Source of the DNA: Terrirubrum flagellatum | Lineage (GTDB): Bacteria > Pseudomonadota > Alphaproteobacteria > Rhizobiales > Beijerinckiaceae | Length of the DNA stretch: 64,000 nt | Direction: 5' to 3' | Assembly: GCF_022059845.1 (NCBI RefSeq) | Contig: NZ_CP091852.1 | Coordinates: forward strand, 186,001 to 250,000 | Part shown: piece after piece, positions 7,150 to 15,317 of the stretch | How positions within the stretch are numbered: position 1 is the stretch's first letter | Layout of the letters: every line of letters begins with the position of its first letter | Translations under genes and position numbers: made by a program | The notes under the pieces: model-generated | Databases searched by the model: none | What the model saw: the letters and a program-made list of their open reading frames with translations, nothing else | What the model was told of the DNA's origin: nothing

Positions 7150-8313
7150 TTAGCTCCGGCGCTGATCAAAGCGTCGGCCGACCATGGCGGCGGCGATATT
7201 CACTTTCTGGATGTCGATCGCGCCGCCGGCGATGCCCCAGCCCCAGGAATCGCGCAGACGACGCTCCATTGGATATTCCCTGGAATAGCCATAGCCGCCC
7301 ATGAGCTGCACCGCCGCGCCAGTCACCTCGCGCGCGATCTCGTTGGAAAAGCATTTCGCCAGAGAAGAGTCGATCACGCTTGGCATCCCTTCCTCGGCGT
7401 TCCGTGCGGCGCGGTGGATCAGCAGGCGCGCGGCTTCCACGCGCATCTTCATTTCAGCGAGCTTGATCTGCACCGCCTGGAACTCGACAATCGGGCGGCC
7501 GAACTGTTTGCGCTCCTGCACATAGGCGAGCACATCCTCAAGCGCGCCGGAAGCCTGGCCGAGCGCCATCGTGGCGTTGCCGCAGCGTTCGAGATCGAAC
7601 GCTTCCATCAACTGTTTGAAGCCGCCGCCGGGCGCGACGACGTTCTCCAGCGGAACTTCCACATTGTCGAAATAGAGATCAGACGACGGCACGCCGCGGA
7701 AGCCCATGAGCTGCTCCTGCGGCCCGTAACTCAATCCCTTCGCGCCTTTCTCCACCAGCACGGCGCCGATCCCTTTCGCGCCGGGAACGCCGTCGAAACG
7801 GCAATAGACGACATAGCCGTCGGCGTGACCGCCGCCGGAGCACCAGCGCTTCGAGCCGTTGATGACGACCTTGTCGCCCTGGATTGCGGCGGAGGTTTTG
7901 AGATCGGTGAGCGCACTGCCGGCGTCGGGCTCCGACATGCCGATGGCGATGACGGCGTCGCCGGAACAGACGCGGGGCATGATGCGGCGGCGCAGCGACT
8001 CCGGCGCGAAATGCTCGATCGCCCGCGCCGGGCCGACGCAGGATTCGAAAACAGGGAAGGCGACGGCCGAGGAGATCTTCGCGAATTCCTCCACCACCAC
8101 CAGCGCTTCGAGATTGCCGAGGCCAAGGCCGCCATAGTCGGTCGAGACATTGATGCCGAGGAAGCCGAGCTCCGCGTAGCGCTTCACCCAGTCATGGGGG
8201 ACCGGCTCGGCCTTCTCCTCCAGCTTTTTGGCGAGCGGCTTCAGCTGCTCCTGCGCGAAGCGGCGCGCCGCCTGCTGCAGTTCGACCTGCTGGTCCGTGA
8301 GACGGAAATCCAT
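7150..8313 (-). CDS. Acyl-CoA dehydrogenase family flavoprotein
   Basis: A 387-residue FAD enzyme of the acyl-CoA dehydrogenase superfamily. It has the N-terminal helical domain (MDFRLTDQQVELQQAARRF), the middle beta domain with IGMSEPDAGSALTDLKT, and the C-terminal helical domain with QLMGGYGYSREYPMERRLRDS. In the usual YEG(T/S)-type catalytic segment it reads WGIAGGAIDIQK, so the canonical Glu is absent there. Some family members place the base elsewhere. The start is taken as 8313 because an in-frame extension to 8385 would cover the promoter repeats and has no family similarity. It is divergent from the E1alpha gene and likely oxidises an acyl-CoA intermediate. Confidence 0.92.
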   Translation of the reverse strand: MDFRLTDQQVELQQAARRFAQEQLKPLAKKLEEKAEPVPHDWVKRYAELGFLGINVSTDYGGLGLGNLEALVVVEEFAKISSAVAFPVFESCVGPARAIEHFAPESLRRRIMPRVCSGDAVIAIGMSEPDAGSALTDLKTSAAIQGDKVVINGSKRWCSGGGHADGYVVYCRFDGVPGAKGIGAVLVEKGAKGLSYGPQEQLMGFRGVPSSDLYFDNVEVPLENVVAPGGGFKQLMEAFDLERCGNATMALGQASGALEDVLAYVQERKQFGRPIVEFQAVQIKLAEMKMRVEAARLLIHRAARNAEEGMPSVIDSSLAKCFSNEIAREVTGAAVQLMGGYGYSREYPMERRLRDSWGWGIAGGAIDIQKVNIAAAMVGRRFDQRRS

Positions 8314-8360
8314 GGGCGCAGCCCTCCCGCCGGCCCGTCGCGCGAGCCTTGTCAGGTTGC

Positions 8361-8396
8361 TATTATACAAAACATGGCCCAGCAATATACAAAATT
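8361..8396. promoter_or_regulatory. Tandem TTGTATA half-sites in a divergent promoter region
   Basis: Between the acyl-CoA dehydrogenase and the E1alpha gene, TATACAA occurs at 8364-8370 and again at 8386-8392, exactly 22 bases apart (about two helical turns). The longer blocks are TTATACAAAA and ATATACAAAA. Read on the minus strand these are TTGTATA sites. The first forms a perfect TATAAT -10 box (complement of 8362-8367) for the minus-strand gene, with TTGTAT 19 bases upstream. A plus-strand promoter, TTGACA at 8395-8400 and CATACA at 8418-8423, starts directly beside the second copy. The site looks built for a regulator controlling both directions, possibly the GntR/FCD protein at 11915. 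Confidence 0.5.
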
Positions 8397-8453
8397 GACA
8401 TCTGACATGAAGGCATCCATACAGACGGAAAGAGCCCGGCAGGGGAGGAATTG

Positions 8454-9422
8454 ATGCAGCTCAGCCGCGAGGACCTGCTCCGGACCTACCGCCAGATGCG
8501 GCTGATCCGGGAGTTCGAGGAGCGGCTGCATGTCGAGAACCGGACCGGAGAGATCGCCGGCTTCACCCATCTCTATGCCGGGCAGGAGGCGATCGCGGTC
8601 GGCGTCTGCGAGAACCTCACCGACAAGGACTACATCATCAGCACCCATCGCGGGCACGGGCACTCCATCGCGAAAGGCTGCGATGTCGAGCAGATGATGC
8701 TGGAGATCTACGGGCGCGCCGACGGGCTATGCAAAGGCCGCGGCGGCTCCATGCATATCGCCGATCTCACCAAGGGCATGCTCGGCGCGAACGGCATTGT
8801 CGGCGGCGGCCCGCCAATCGCGCTCGGCGCCGCCATCGCCTGCAAGCTGCGCAAGGATGGCAGCGTCTCGGTCTCGTTCATCGGCGACGGCGCGTCCAAT
8901 CAGGGCACTGTATTTGAAGCGCTGAACATGGCCGTGGTGCTGAAGGCGCCGAAGGTCTTCATCTTCGAGAACAACGGCTATAGCGAGCATACCGGCGCGT
9001 CCTACGGCATCGGTTGTGATGATCTCGCCGGCCGCATCAGGGGCTTCGGCCTGCCGGTGTTCGAGGCTGACGGCTTCGATGTCTTCTCCGTGCGCGATGC
9101 GGCGAAAGCGGCGATTGATCATGCGCGCGAAGGCAAGGGGCCGAGCGCGGTGCTCGCCACCGCGACGCGTTATTTCGGTCATTTCGAGGGCGATCCGCAG
9201 CTCTATCGCGCCAAGGACGAGGTCGAGCGATTCCGCAAGGAGAAGGATTGCCTGCTGGGATTCCGCAAGAAGATCGATGAGGCGAAGCTGCTCGACAAGG
9301 CGGAGCTCGACGGGATCGACTCCGAGGTGCTGGCGCTGATCGAACGCGCGATGGTCGCCGCAAAGTCCGCGCCGCCGCCGCCTTTGTCGAGCGTGCTCGA
9401 AGACGTCTACGTGCGTTACTGA
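8454..9422 (+). CDS. Thiamine-diphosphate-dependent dehydrogenase E1 alpha subunit (acetoin/pyruvate type)
   Basis: A 322-residue E1 alpha chain. The thiamine-diphosphate motif runs from GDGASNQG (residues 144-151) to ENNGY (172-176), and THRGHGH lies near residue 64. Length and the HIADLTKGMLGANGIVGGG block are typical of acetoin dehydrogenase AcoA and short pyruvate dehydrogenase E1 alpha chains. A strong ribosome site (GGGGAGGAA, 8441-8449) selects the ATG at 8454 over the TTG at 8451. It heads an alpha-beta-E2 operon. The complex would decarboxylate or cleave a 2-oxo substrate to give an acyl-CoA and NADH. The exact substrate (acetoin, or a pathway-specific 2-oxoacid) is not decided by sequence. 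Confidence 0.92.
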   Translation: MQLSREDLLRTYRQMRLIREFEERLHVENRTGEIAGFTHLYAGQEAIAVGVCENLTDKDYIISTHRGHGHSIAKGCDVEQMMLEIYGRADGLCKGRGGSMHIADLTKGMLGANGIVGGGPPIALGAAIACKLRKDGSVSVSFIGDGASNQGTVFEALNMAVVLKAPKVFIFENNGYSEHTGASYGIGCDDLAGRIRGFGLPVFEADGFDVFSVRDAAKAAIDHAREGKGPSAVLATATRYFGHFEGDPQLYRAKDEVERFRKEKDCLLGFRKKIDEAKLLDKAELDGIDSEVLALIERAMVAAKSAPPPPLSSVLEDVYVRY

Positions 9423-9432
9423 GGCTGTCGCA

Positions 9433-10446
9433 ATGGCTGTGATGACGATGCGCGAGGCGTTGAACGCCGCGCTGTTTCAGGAAATGCGCCGCGATCCCAC
9501 CGTGATCGTGCTCGGCGAAGACGTGTCGGGCGGCGCCGGCGGCACCTCGGGAACGCGCGACGCCGCAGGCGGAATCTTCGGCGTGACCAAAGGCCTCATC
9601 CATGAGTTCGGCGCCGATCGCGTGATCGACACGCCGATCAGCGAATCCTGCATCGTCGGCGCGGCGAATGGCGCGGCGCTCGCGGGGTTGCGTCCCGTGG
9701 CCGAGCTGATGTTCGCCGATTTCGTCGGCGTGTCGCTCGACCAGATCTACAATCAGATGGCGAAGTTCCGCTACATGTTCGGCGGCCGCGCGCGCACGCC
9801 AGCCGTGATCCGCATGTCCATGGGCGCCGGCATGAACGCCGCCGCGCAGCATTCGCAGACGGTCTATGCGATGCTGACCGCCATTCCGGGCCTGAAGGTC
9901 GTGGTTCCCTCCAATCCCGCCGACGCGAAAGGCCTGCTCGCCAGTGCGATCCGTGACGATGATCCCGTGATGTTCCTCGAACACAAGGCCCTCTATTCGC
10001 GCAAGGGCGAGGTGCCCGATGGCGATTACGCGACGCCATTTGGCGAGGCGGCGCTGCTGCGCGAGGGCGAGCATGTCACGGTGGTCGCGCTGGCGCGCAT
10101 GGTGGGTTTCGCCGAGCGCGCGATCGACAAGCTCGCCGCCGAAGGAATCACCTGCGATCTCATCGATCCCCGCACCACATCGCCGCTCGACGAGGACACC
10201 ATTCTCGAAAGCGTCGTGAATACGGGCCGTCTCGTGATCGTGGATGAATCGCCGCCGCGCTGCAGCCTCGCCGCCGACATCGCCGCGATCGTCGCGCATA
10301 AAGGATTCAGCTCGCTCAAAGGTCCGATCATTCCGGTGACGCCGCCGCATACGCCGGTGCCGTTCGCGCGCGAACTGGAGCGCGCCTGGGTGCCGTCGCC
10401 GGAGCGCATCGAGGCGGCGATCCGCGACGCGATGAAGGCCGGCTGA
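9433..10446 (+). CDS. Dehydrogenase E1 beta subunit (transketolase-like)
   Basis: A 337-residue E1 beta chain. It shows the transketolase pyrimidine-binding block near the N-terminus (MTMREALNAALFQEMRRDP, then VIVLGEDV) and the transketolase C-terminal domain with DLIDPRTTSPLDEDTI. Characteristic internal segments are ISESCIVGAANGAALAG and LMFADFVGVSLDQIYNQMAK. It pairs with the alpha chain ten bases upstream to form the alpha2-beta2 decarboxylase. Operon spacing to the E2 gene is also ten bases. An acetoin dehydrogenase E1 beta is the closest description. Confidence 0.92.
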   Translation: MAVMTMREALNAALFQEMRRDPTVIVLGEDVSGGAGGTSGTRDAAGGIFGVTKGLIHEFGADRVIDTPISESCIVGAANGAALAGLRPVAELMFADFVGVSLDQIYNQMAKFRYMFGGRARTPAVIRMSMGAGMNAAAQHSQTVYAMLTAIPGLKVVVPSNPADAKGLLASAIRDDDPVMFLEHKALYSRKGEVPDGDYATPFGEAALLREGEHVTVVALARMVGFAERAIDKLAAEGITCDLIDPRTTSPLDEDTILESVVNTGRLVIVDESPPRCSLAADIAAIVAHKGFSSLKGPIIPVTPPHTPVPFARELERAWVPSPERIEAAIRDAMKAG

Positions 10447-10456
10447 GCAAAGCGTC

Positions 10457-11911
10457 ATGTCGAGGATTCATCCGGTCACGCTGCCCAAATGGGGCCTCGA
10501 AATGTCGGAAGGCGCCATCGCGGCGTGGCGTCTTGAAGAAGGCGCTGCAGCGGCGAAGGGCGTCGAGCTTGTCGACATCGAGACCGAGAAGATCGTCAAC
10601 ACGCTCGAGGTTGATCGCGACGGCGTTCTCCGGCGCCGTCTCGCGTCCGTGGGCGCGACGCTGCCTGTCGGCGCGCTGATCGCCATCCTCGCCGACGCCG
10701 ATGTGAGCGAAGCCGAGATCGACGCCTTCATCGCGGGCTATCGGCCTGTGAACGCCTCCTTCGAGCCCGGCGCCGAAGTTGCGCCGCCCTCCAAACAGCA
10801 AATCAACAGCGCGGCGTCATCCGCCAGCGCCGCTCCGGCGGTCGCTGAAGCCGTATCCGCCGACGAGATCAAGCGTCGCAACGCTGCGGCCCATGCAAGT
10901 CCGATCGCACGCCGGCTTGCGGATCAGCTTGGCGTCGATCTCTCGCAGGTGACGGGAACCGGCAAGGAAGGCCGCATTTCGCAGGCCGATGTGGAGGCCG
11001 CTGCGAAGGCGCTGGGGACGGCTCCCGATGCAGCGCTGCCCGATCCTTCCCCACTCTCGGAACCCGCGCCAGCGGCCGTTCCTGAGCCTCTGGCGGGCCC
11101 TGCAGCGCGGCGCCTCGCCCGCGAGGAGAATGTCGATCTGCGCGACGTCGCGCCGACCGGCGAGAAGGGCCGAATCCAGAAGGAGGATGTGCGCCGCGCG
11201 GCCGAAGCCCGGCGTAGCGGGCCGGCCGAACAGCGCTCGGAACTGACGCCCTGGACGCCGATGCGACGCAGCATCGCTGACGCGCTGCTGCGCGCCAAGC
11301 AGACCGCGCCGCATTTCTATTGCGCGATGGACATCTCGCTTGATGCGGCGTCGCCATTCATCGAGCGGCTCAACCGTGACAACGGCGCGCGCGTCACCAT
11401 CAATGATTTCTTCGTCAAGGCGGCGGGACGCGCGCTCGCCGAGACGCCCGACGTGAACATCCATGTCGAGGCTGAGGGCGTGCGCCGCTTCTCGCGCGTC
11501 GACATCGCAATCGCCGTCGCGATCGAGGGCGGTCTGGTGACCCCGGTTCTGCGCGACGTCGATGGGACCGACATCCGCGCGCTGGCGGCGTGCGCCGCGG
11601 CACTGGCGAAGCGGGCGCGCGCTCGCACATTGACCTCTGATGATCTCAAGGGCGCAACCTTCACCGTGTCCAATCTCGGCATGCATGGCGTGCGCGCTTT
11701 CGACGCGATCATCAACCCGCCACAGGGCGCCATCCTTGCGCTGGGCGCGGCGCGGCGCGAAGCGCGCGAAACGCCCTCTGGAATCGCTTTCGGTTCGGTG
11801 CTGACCGCGACAATGTCATGCGATCATCGCGCCATCGACGGCGTCCTCGCGGCGCGCTTCCTGTCGGCGCTGAAGCGGATCGCGGAGGATCCGCTCTCGC
11901 TCGTGCTCTGA
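10457..11911 (+). CDS. Dihydrolipoyl acyltransferase (E2) with two E3-binding domains
   Basis: A 484-residue E2 core. Residues 1-80 form a lipoyl domain with the modified Lys at about K45 (DIETEKIVN). Two peripheral subunit-binding domains follow, one at ASPIARRLADQLGVDLSQV and another at GPAARRLAREENVDLRDV, joined by Ala/Pro-rich linkers. The C-terminal catalytic domain ends with the active-site DHRAIDG. It transfers the acyl group from E1 to CoA. No dihydrolipoyl dehydrogenase (E3) gene is adjacent, so E3 must come from elsewhere. Two binding domains in one chain are unusual and may reflect duplication. Confidence 0.92.
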   Translation: MSRIHPVTLPKWGLEMSEGAIAAWRLEEGAAAAKGVELVDIETEKIVNTLEVDRDGVLRRRLASVGATLPVGALIAILADADVSEAEIDAFIAGYRPVNASFEPGAEVAPPSKQQINSAASSASAAPAVAEAVSADEIKRRNAAAHASPIARRLADQLGVDLSQVTGTGKEGRISQADVEAAAKALGTAPDAALPDPSPLSEPAPAAVPEPLAGPAARRLAREENVDLRDVAPTGEKGRIQKEDVRRAAEARRSGPAEQRSELTPWTPMRRSIADALLRAKQTAPHFYCAMDISLDAASPFIERLNRDNGARVTINDFFVKAAGRALAETPDVNIHVEAEGVRRFSRVDIAIAVAIEGGLVTPVLRDVDGTDIRALAACAAALAKRARARTLTSDDLKGATFTVSNLGMHGVRAFDAIINPPQGAILALGAARREARETPSGIAFGSVLTATMSCDHRAIDGVLAARFLSALKRIAEDPLSLVL

Positions 11912-11914
11912 AAA

Positions 11915-12601
11915 TTACGCCTGCGCCGCAACGCGTTGTGGCGCTGCGTCCGGCTGCGAGATGTAGTCGGCGAGCACGTCGCCCTGCACGGTCGTATGCT
12001 TGCGGAACAGCGCGTAGGCCGTTTCTGAATCGCCGTTGAAGATGGCTTTCAGAATGTCGTCATGGTCCTTGAGATTGGCCTCGCGCCGGCCGGGATAGCG
12101 AAGCTGGAAGCGCCGGTAGGGCACGAGCATGATGCCGAGCTTGTTCGTCATCTCGATCAGCACATCATTGTGAGTGCCGTCGATGACCTGGAGATGGAAG
12201 CGCCGGCTCAGCGTGTAATAGGCGTCGTCGTCGCCGGCGGCGAGCGCGGCGGCCGAACGGTTGTGCGTGTCCTCGATCTCCTTGCGCTCCGACGCAGACA
12301 TGCGCCGCGCCGCGAATTTCGCGCAGAGGCCTTCGAGCTCCGACATCACCTCGAATTTCTGGATCATGTGGCGCACGTCGGTGCGCGCGACGAAGGCGCC
12401 CTGACGCGGCCTTTTCTCGACAAGCCCGGACTGCACGAGCTGGAGCATGGCTTCACGCACCGGCGTGCGCGACACCTCGAAGCGGCGCGCGATCGATTCC
12501 TCGTCGAGCGGCGCGCCAGGCGCCAGCGCGCCTTCGAAGATCTCGCGTTCGATGGCGAGGCGGACGGTTTCGGAATGAGTCGGGCTTGCGGCTCGGGGCA
12601 T
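11915..12601 (-). CDS. GntR-family transcriptional regulator, FCD subfamily
   Basis: A 228-residue repressor-type protein. The N-terminal winged helix has LDEESIARRFEVSRTPVREA (about residues 28-47), and the C-terminal FCD ligand domain has the metal-site pattern RRFHLQVIDGTHN and a later His in the KDHDDI and RKHTT segments. FCD regulators sense organic acids or acyl intermediates and usually control neighbouring catabolic genes. The start is placed at 12601 (MPRAASPTHSETV) because the in-frame extension to 12769 covers the promoter and operator. It converges on the E2 gene, with stops four bases apart. Likely targets are itself, the 8.4 kb divergent region and the 13 kb operon. Confidence 0.92.
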   Translation of the reverse strand: MPRAASPTHSETVRLAIEREIFEGALAPGAPLDEESIARRFEVSRTPVREAMLQLVQSGLVEKRPRQGAFVARTDVRHMIQKFEVMSELEGLCAKFAARRMSASERKEIEDTHNRSAAALAAGDDDAYYTLSRRFHLQVIDGTHNDVLIEMTNKLGIMLVPYRRFQLRYPGRREANLKDHDDILKAIFNGDSETAYALFRKHTTVQGDVLADYISQPDAAPQRVAAQA

Positions 12602-12711
12602 TGGATCATCCAGACTGGCGGGGCCGCGGCGTCGCGGCGACGGACAGACATACGAGCGCGAGGCGACGCCATGCGGAGGCGCGGTCCCTCTTTTCGCAAC
12701 CCAGATCGGCT

Positions 12712-12725
12712 TTGTCCGTATACAA
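12712..12725. promoter_or_regulatory. Candidate GntR/FCD operator TTGT-N6-ACAA
   Basis: An inverted repeat with TTGT at 12712-12715 and ACAA at 12722-12725. It lies about 110 bases before the start of the GntR/FCD gene and just downstream of that gene's probable promoter, a position suited to autorepression. FCD regulators commonly bind short palindromes of the TNGT...ACNA kind. Confidence 0.5.
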
Positions 12726-12736
12726 CATAGTCTGCC

Positions 12737-12765
12737 AAAATATGTTTTTTGGTCGAAGCTGGCAA
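12737..12765 (-). promoter_or_regulatory. Probable sigma-70 promoter of the GntR/FCD gene
   Basis: On the minus strand, TTGCCA (complement of 12760-12765) is followed after 17 bases by TATTTT (complement of 12737-12742). Transcription would start near 12730, placing the TTGT-N6-ACAA palindrome at the start point. Confidence 0.45.
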
Positions 12766-13057
12766 CCACGCCGGCCGCGACAGCCGTGAACAGATCGAAA
12801 TCGGTTGCGGAATCAGGTAATTGAAGGTTGTTGACCGAGGATTGTCGCGCGAGTCATCCGATCAGAGTTTCTGCGCTGAAACCTCGTTTGAACGGCTGGA
12901 TTCGGGCCGAAGTGATCGGGAATCGCCCTTGGTGGCGATAATGTATTTTTATTGAAAGAAATTGTATATCATGATTTCCTGCTTTTGCGCGATGAAGCCA
13001 GCGGCTTTCGCGCGAACGACGCGGCCGCGACGACAGCCGCGCGAGAGGAAGCGCAAG

Positions 13058-14452
13058 ATGGCGGAATCGGCGCGGGCGTCGCGCGACTATGACGTGATCG
13101 TCGTCGGGGCGGGAGGCGCCGGGCTTGCGGCGGCGTCTGCGGCCGCTGACGCGGGCGCGCGGATTCTCGCGATCGACGCCGCGCCCAAGGTCGGCGGGTC
13201 CACGGCCCTGTCAGGCGGCGTGTTCTATGCGGCGGGCACCAGCGTCCAGCGCAGCGCCGGGGTCGTCGACACGCCCGACGATCAATTCCGCTATTACATG
13301 AACGCCAACCAGCACAAGCTCGCGCCCGCGATCGTGCGGCGGCTGTGCGACGAGGGCGCGGACACGCTGGAATGGTTGATCTCGCTCGGCGTGCGATTTC
13401 CGGAATCGAATCTCTATGTCTCGGGCGTCGACGGCGTGCGCCGCGGCCATCGCGCGGAGGGCCATGGCGCGGAGATCGCGGCGGCGCTCGAAGGTTCGCT
13501 CTCTGGCAAGTCAGTCGATATCGCGACCTCGACGCGCGTGCGCGATCTGATCATCGATGATGCCGGCCGCGCGAGCGGCGTGCGCATCGACGGGCAGGAC
13601 GTATCGGCCGGAGCCGTCGTCATCGCAAGCGGCGGTTTCGGCGCCAATCCGCGTTTGCTCGCGGAACTCTATCCCGACGCGACGCGTCATCCCGATCTCG
13701 CCTGGTATATCGGCTCATCCTTCTGCCGCGGCGACGGGCTGGAGATGGCGCGCGCGGTCGGCGCCGATGTCGCCGCTGTCAACAAGGGTCTGCTGCTTCT
13801 CACGCCCGGCTTCGCAAGGGAGCTTGAGACCTATTTACCCGGCTGGGTCGTGCATGTGAATCACGAAGGCCGCCGCTTCATCAATGAAAGCACGGAATAT
13901 TCGGTGCTCGCCTCCGTTCTGAAGGAGCAGACCGCCGGTGAATGTTTCGCGATCTTTGATGAAAAGTCGCGTGCTGCGTCGCGCTCGACGCCGGCGCCGA
14001 ACTGGGCCGCTGACCGCCTCGCGCATTTCATCGAGACCGGCCATATCGCGCGCGCCGACACGCTTGCTGAACTCGCTGACAAGATCGGTGTCCGCGAGGA
14101 GACTCTGGCGACGACGATCGAGACCTACAATGCAGGCTGCGATCGCGGCCGCGACGAGTGCTTCTTCAAAAAGCCTGAGCTTCTCCAGCCCGTGCGGACG
14201 CCACCTTTCCACGCCGCGCGGATCAGGCCCGCGATCATCTGCTGGACCGGAACAGGTTTGCGCATCGATCGCGAGGCGCGGGTGCTGACGAAAGCGGATC
14301 GTCCGATCGCCGGTCTGTTCGCAGCGGGCGAGGCGACCGGCGGCGCCTTTGGCGAATGCTACGCCGGCGGCGGCGCGTCGATCGCGAATGCGATCATCTT
14401 CGGTCGTGCGGCCGGGCGCAACGCAGCGGCGTTTGCGCGCATGGCGTCATGA
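13058..14452 (+). CDS. FAD-dependent oxidoreductase (fumarate reductase / ketosteroid dehydrogenase-like flavoprotein)
   Basis: A 464-residue soluble flavoprotein of the FAD_binding_2 family. The dinucleotide motif VVGAGGAGLAAA starts near residue 13, KVGGSTALSGG follows, and the C-terminal FAD-contact block reads GGGASIANAIIFGRAAG. The family includes 3-ketosteroid dehydrogenases, urocanate/fumarate reductases and related enoate redox enzymes. No heme domain or signal peptide is visible. The ATG at 13058 was chosen because GAGAGGAA lies eight bases upstream; an in-frame TTG at 12962 is less likely. It overlaps the next gene by ATGA, so it works in the same pathway as the two hot-dog proteins and the ligase. 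It may introduce or remove a ring or alpha,beta double bond. Confidence 0.88.
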   Translation: MAESARASRDYDVIVVGAGGAGLAAASAAADAGARILAIDAAPKVGGSTALSGGVFYAAGTSVQRSAGVVDTPDDQFRYYMNANQHKLAPAIVRRLCDEGADTLEWLISLGVRFPESNLYVSGVDGVRRGHRAEGHGAEIAAALEGSLSGKSVDIATSTRVRDLIIDDAGRASGVRIDGQDVSAGAVVIASGGFGANPRLLAELYPDATRHPDLAWYIGSSFCRGDGLEMARAVGADVAAVNKGLLLLTPGFARELETYLPGWVVHVNHEGRRFINESTEYSVLASVLKEQTAGECFAIFDEKSRAASRSTPAPNWAADRLAHFIETGHIARADTLAELADKIGVREETLATTIETYNAGCDRGRDECFFKKPELLQPVRTPPFHAARIRPAIICWTGTGLRIDREARVLTKADRPIAGLFAAGEATGGAFGECYAGGGASIANAIIFGRAAGRNAAAFARMAS

Positions 14453-14880
14453 TCGATTTCGCGGAGATGGAGAAGCTGATCGGCAAAGTGCTGCCTGGCG
14501 GCGCGGCCCGCATCCTTCCTTATGAAGACTGGCTGATGAGCGATGCGGTTTGCGCTGTTCCCGCAGCGAACGGCGCCCATCCGATCTGGGCCTATCTCGC
14601 GCCGATGGCGGGCCTTGGCCTCACATGGGGCGAGTTCTTCGCGTTCGCCGGCGCGCAAGCGGATGACGGTCCGATGTTGGGCGAGATCGACATCGAGATT
14701 CGTGAGCCTTTGCAGACGGACGTTCCCTATCGCGCCGAGGGTGAGATCATCGACGTCAAACGCAAAAGCGGGCGCGCGCTTGGCGTCTTCGATCTCCTGA
14801 CCTTCCGCGTCGATCTTCTCCTCGGCGAGCGCCGCGTCGCGACCTCGACGCAGTCGATCATCTTTCCCCGGCGCGGCTGA
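14449..14880 (+). CDS. MaoC-like hot-dog protein, first of a tandem pair
   Basis: A 143-residue protein overlapping the flavoprotein stop by four bases (ATGA). The central helix and sheet pattern (WAYLAPMAGLGLTWGEFFAFAG, then PMLGEIDIEIREPL) fits a hot-dog fold. It lacks the clear Asp-x4-His hydratase motif seen in the next gene. In double hot-dog hydratases one half is often non-catalytic, so this protein probably forms a heterodimer with the product of 14886. Exact substrate unknown. Confidence 0.72.
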   Translation: MIDFAEMEKLIGKVLPGGAARILPYEDWLMSDAVCAVPAANGAHPIWAYLAPMAGLGLTWGEFFAFAGAQADDGPMLGEIDIEIREPLQTDVPYRAEGEIIDVKRKSGRALGVFDLLTFRVDLLLGERRVATSTQSIIFPRRG

Positions 14881-14885
14881 GCGTG

Positions 14886-15317
14886 ATGCAGGTCGGCGCT
14901 GAAATTCCTGCTTTCACTGTCGATCAAGTCGACGCTGCGCGCATGAAGACGATCGCGGCGCTCATGCGCGACCCCAATCCGATCCATTGGGATGCCGGGG
15001 AAGCACGGAAGCGGGGGCTTGGCGACAGGTCTATCAATCAGGGGCCCGCGAATATTGCCTATATCATGAACATGCTCGCTGATTTCGCCGGCGACCGCCG
15101 CGCGATCAGGCGATTGCGGTTGCGGTGCCTCGGCATGGTCTTCGCCGGCGATCGCGTCGTCGCGCGCGGGAAGATCGAAGGGCTTCGCGAAGATGCAGGC
15201 GAGCGCCTGATCGATTGCGCCGTCTGGCTGGAGCGCGACGGCGAGCGGATTCTTGAGGGATCGGCGATTGTCGCGATACCGGCAGTTGGCGGCTCGCACG
15301 CAGGAGCCGCGTCATGA
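14886..15317 (+). CDS. MaoC-like hydratase, second of a tandem pair
   Basis: A 143-residue hot-dog protein with the catalytic motif DPNPIHWD near residue 30 (Asp and His in hydratase-2 spacing) and the following GDRSINQGPANIAY helix. It would hydrate an enoyl-CoA. Starts considered are the GTG at 14883 and the ATG at 14886; the ATG is preferred. It lies directly after the first hot-dog gene, and its 3' end overlaps the ligase start by four bases (ATGA). The compact coupling of flavoprotein, hot-dog pair and ligase marks one catabolic operon. Confidence 0.85.
   Translation: MQVGAEIPAFTVDQVDAARMKTIAALMRDPNPIHWDAGEARKRGLGDRSINQGPANIAYIMNMLADFAGDRRAIRRLRLRCLGMVFAGDRVVARGKIEGLREDAGERLIDCAVWLERDGERILEGSAIVAIPAVGGSHAGAAS

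Larger units (their letters stand above)
12602..13057. other. Regulatory intergenic region between the GntR gene and the flavoprotein
   Basis: About 456 bases without a convincing gene. It holds the promoter and operator of the GntR gene, then a low-GC patch at about 12940-12970 with ATGTATTTTT and TTGTATA (12962-12968), about 90 bases upstream of the flavoprotein ATG at 13058. A short open frame continues upstream of the flavoprotein to a TTG at 12962, but it is Arg-rich, lacks family similarity and would cover the TTGTATA site. I read it as leader sequence. Confidence 0.6.

Noticed and set aside
9037-10458. A 473-residue minus-strand frame opposite E1 alpha/E1 beta
   Set aside because: The plus strand carries the intact E1 beta domains; the minus frame is Arg/His-rich and similar to nothing I recognise.
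12962-13057. A 32-residue N-terminal extension of the flavoprotein from a TTG
   Set aside because: The extension is Arg-rich, shows no family similarity, would overlap the TTGTATA site, and a better ribosome site supports the ATG at 13058.
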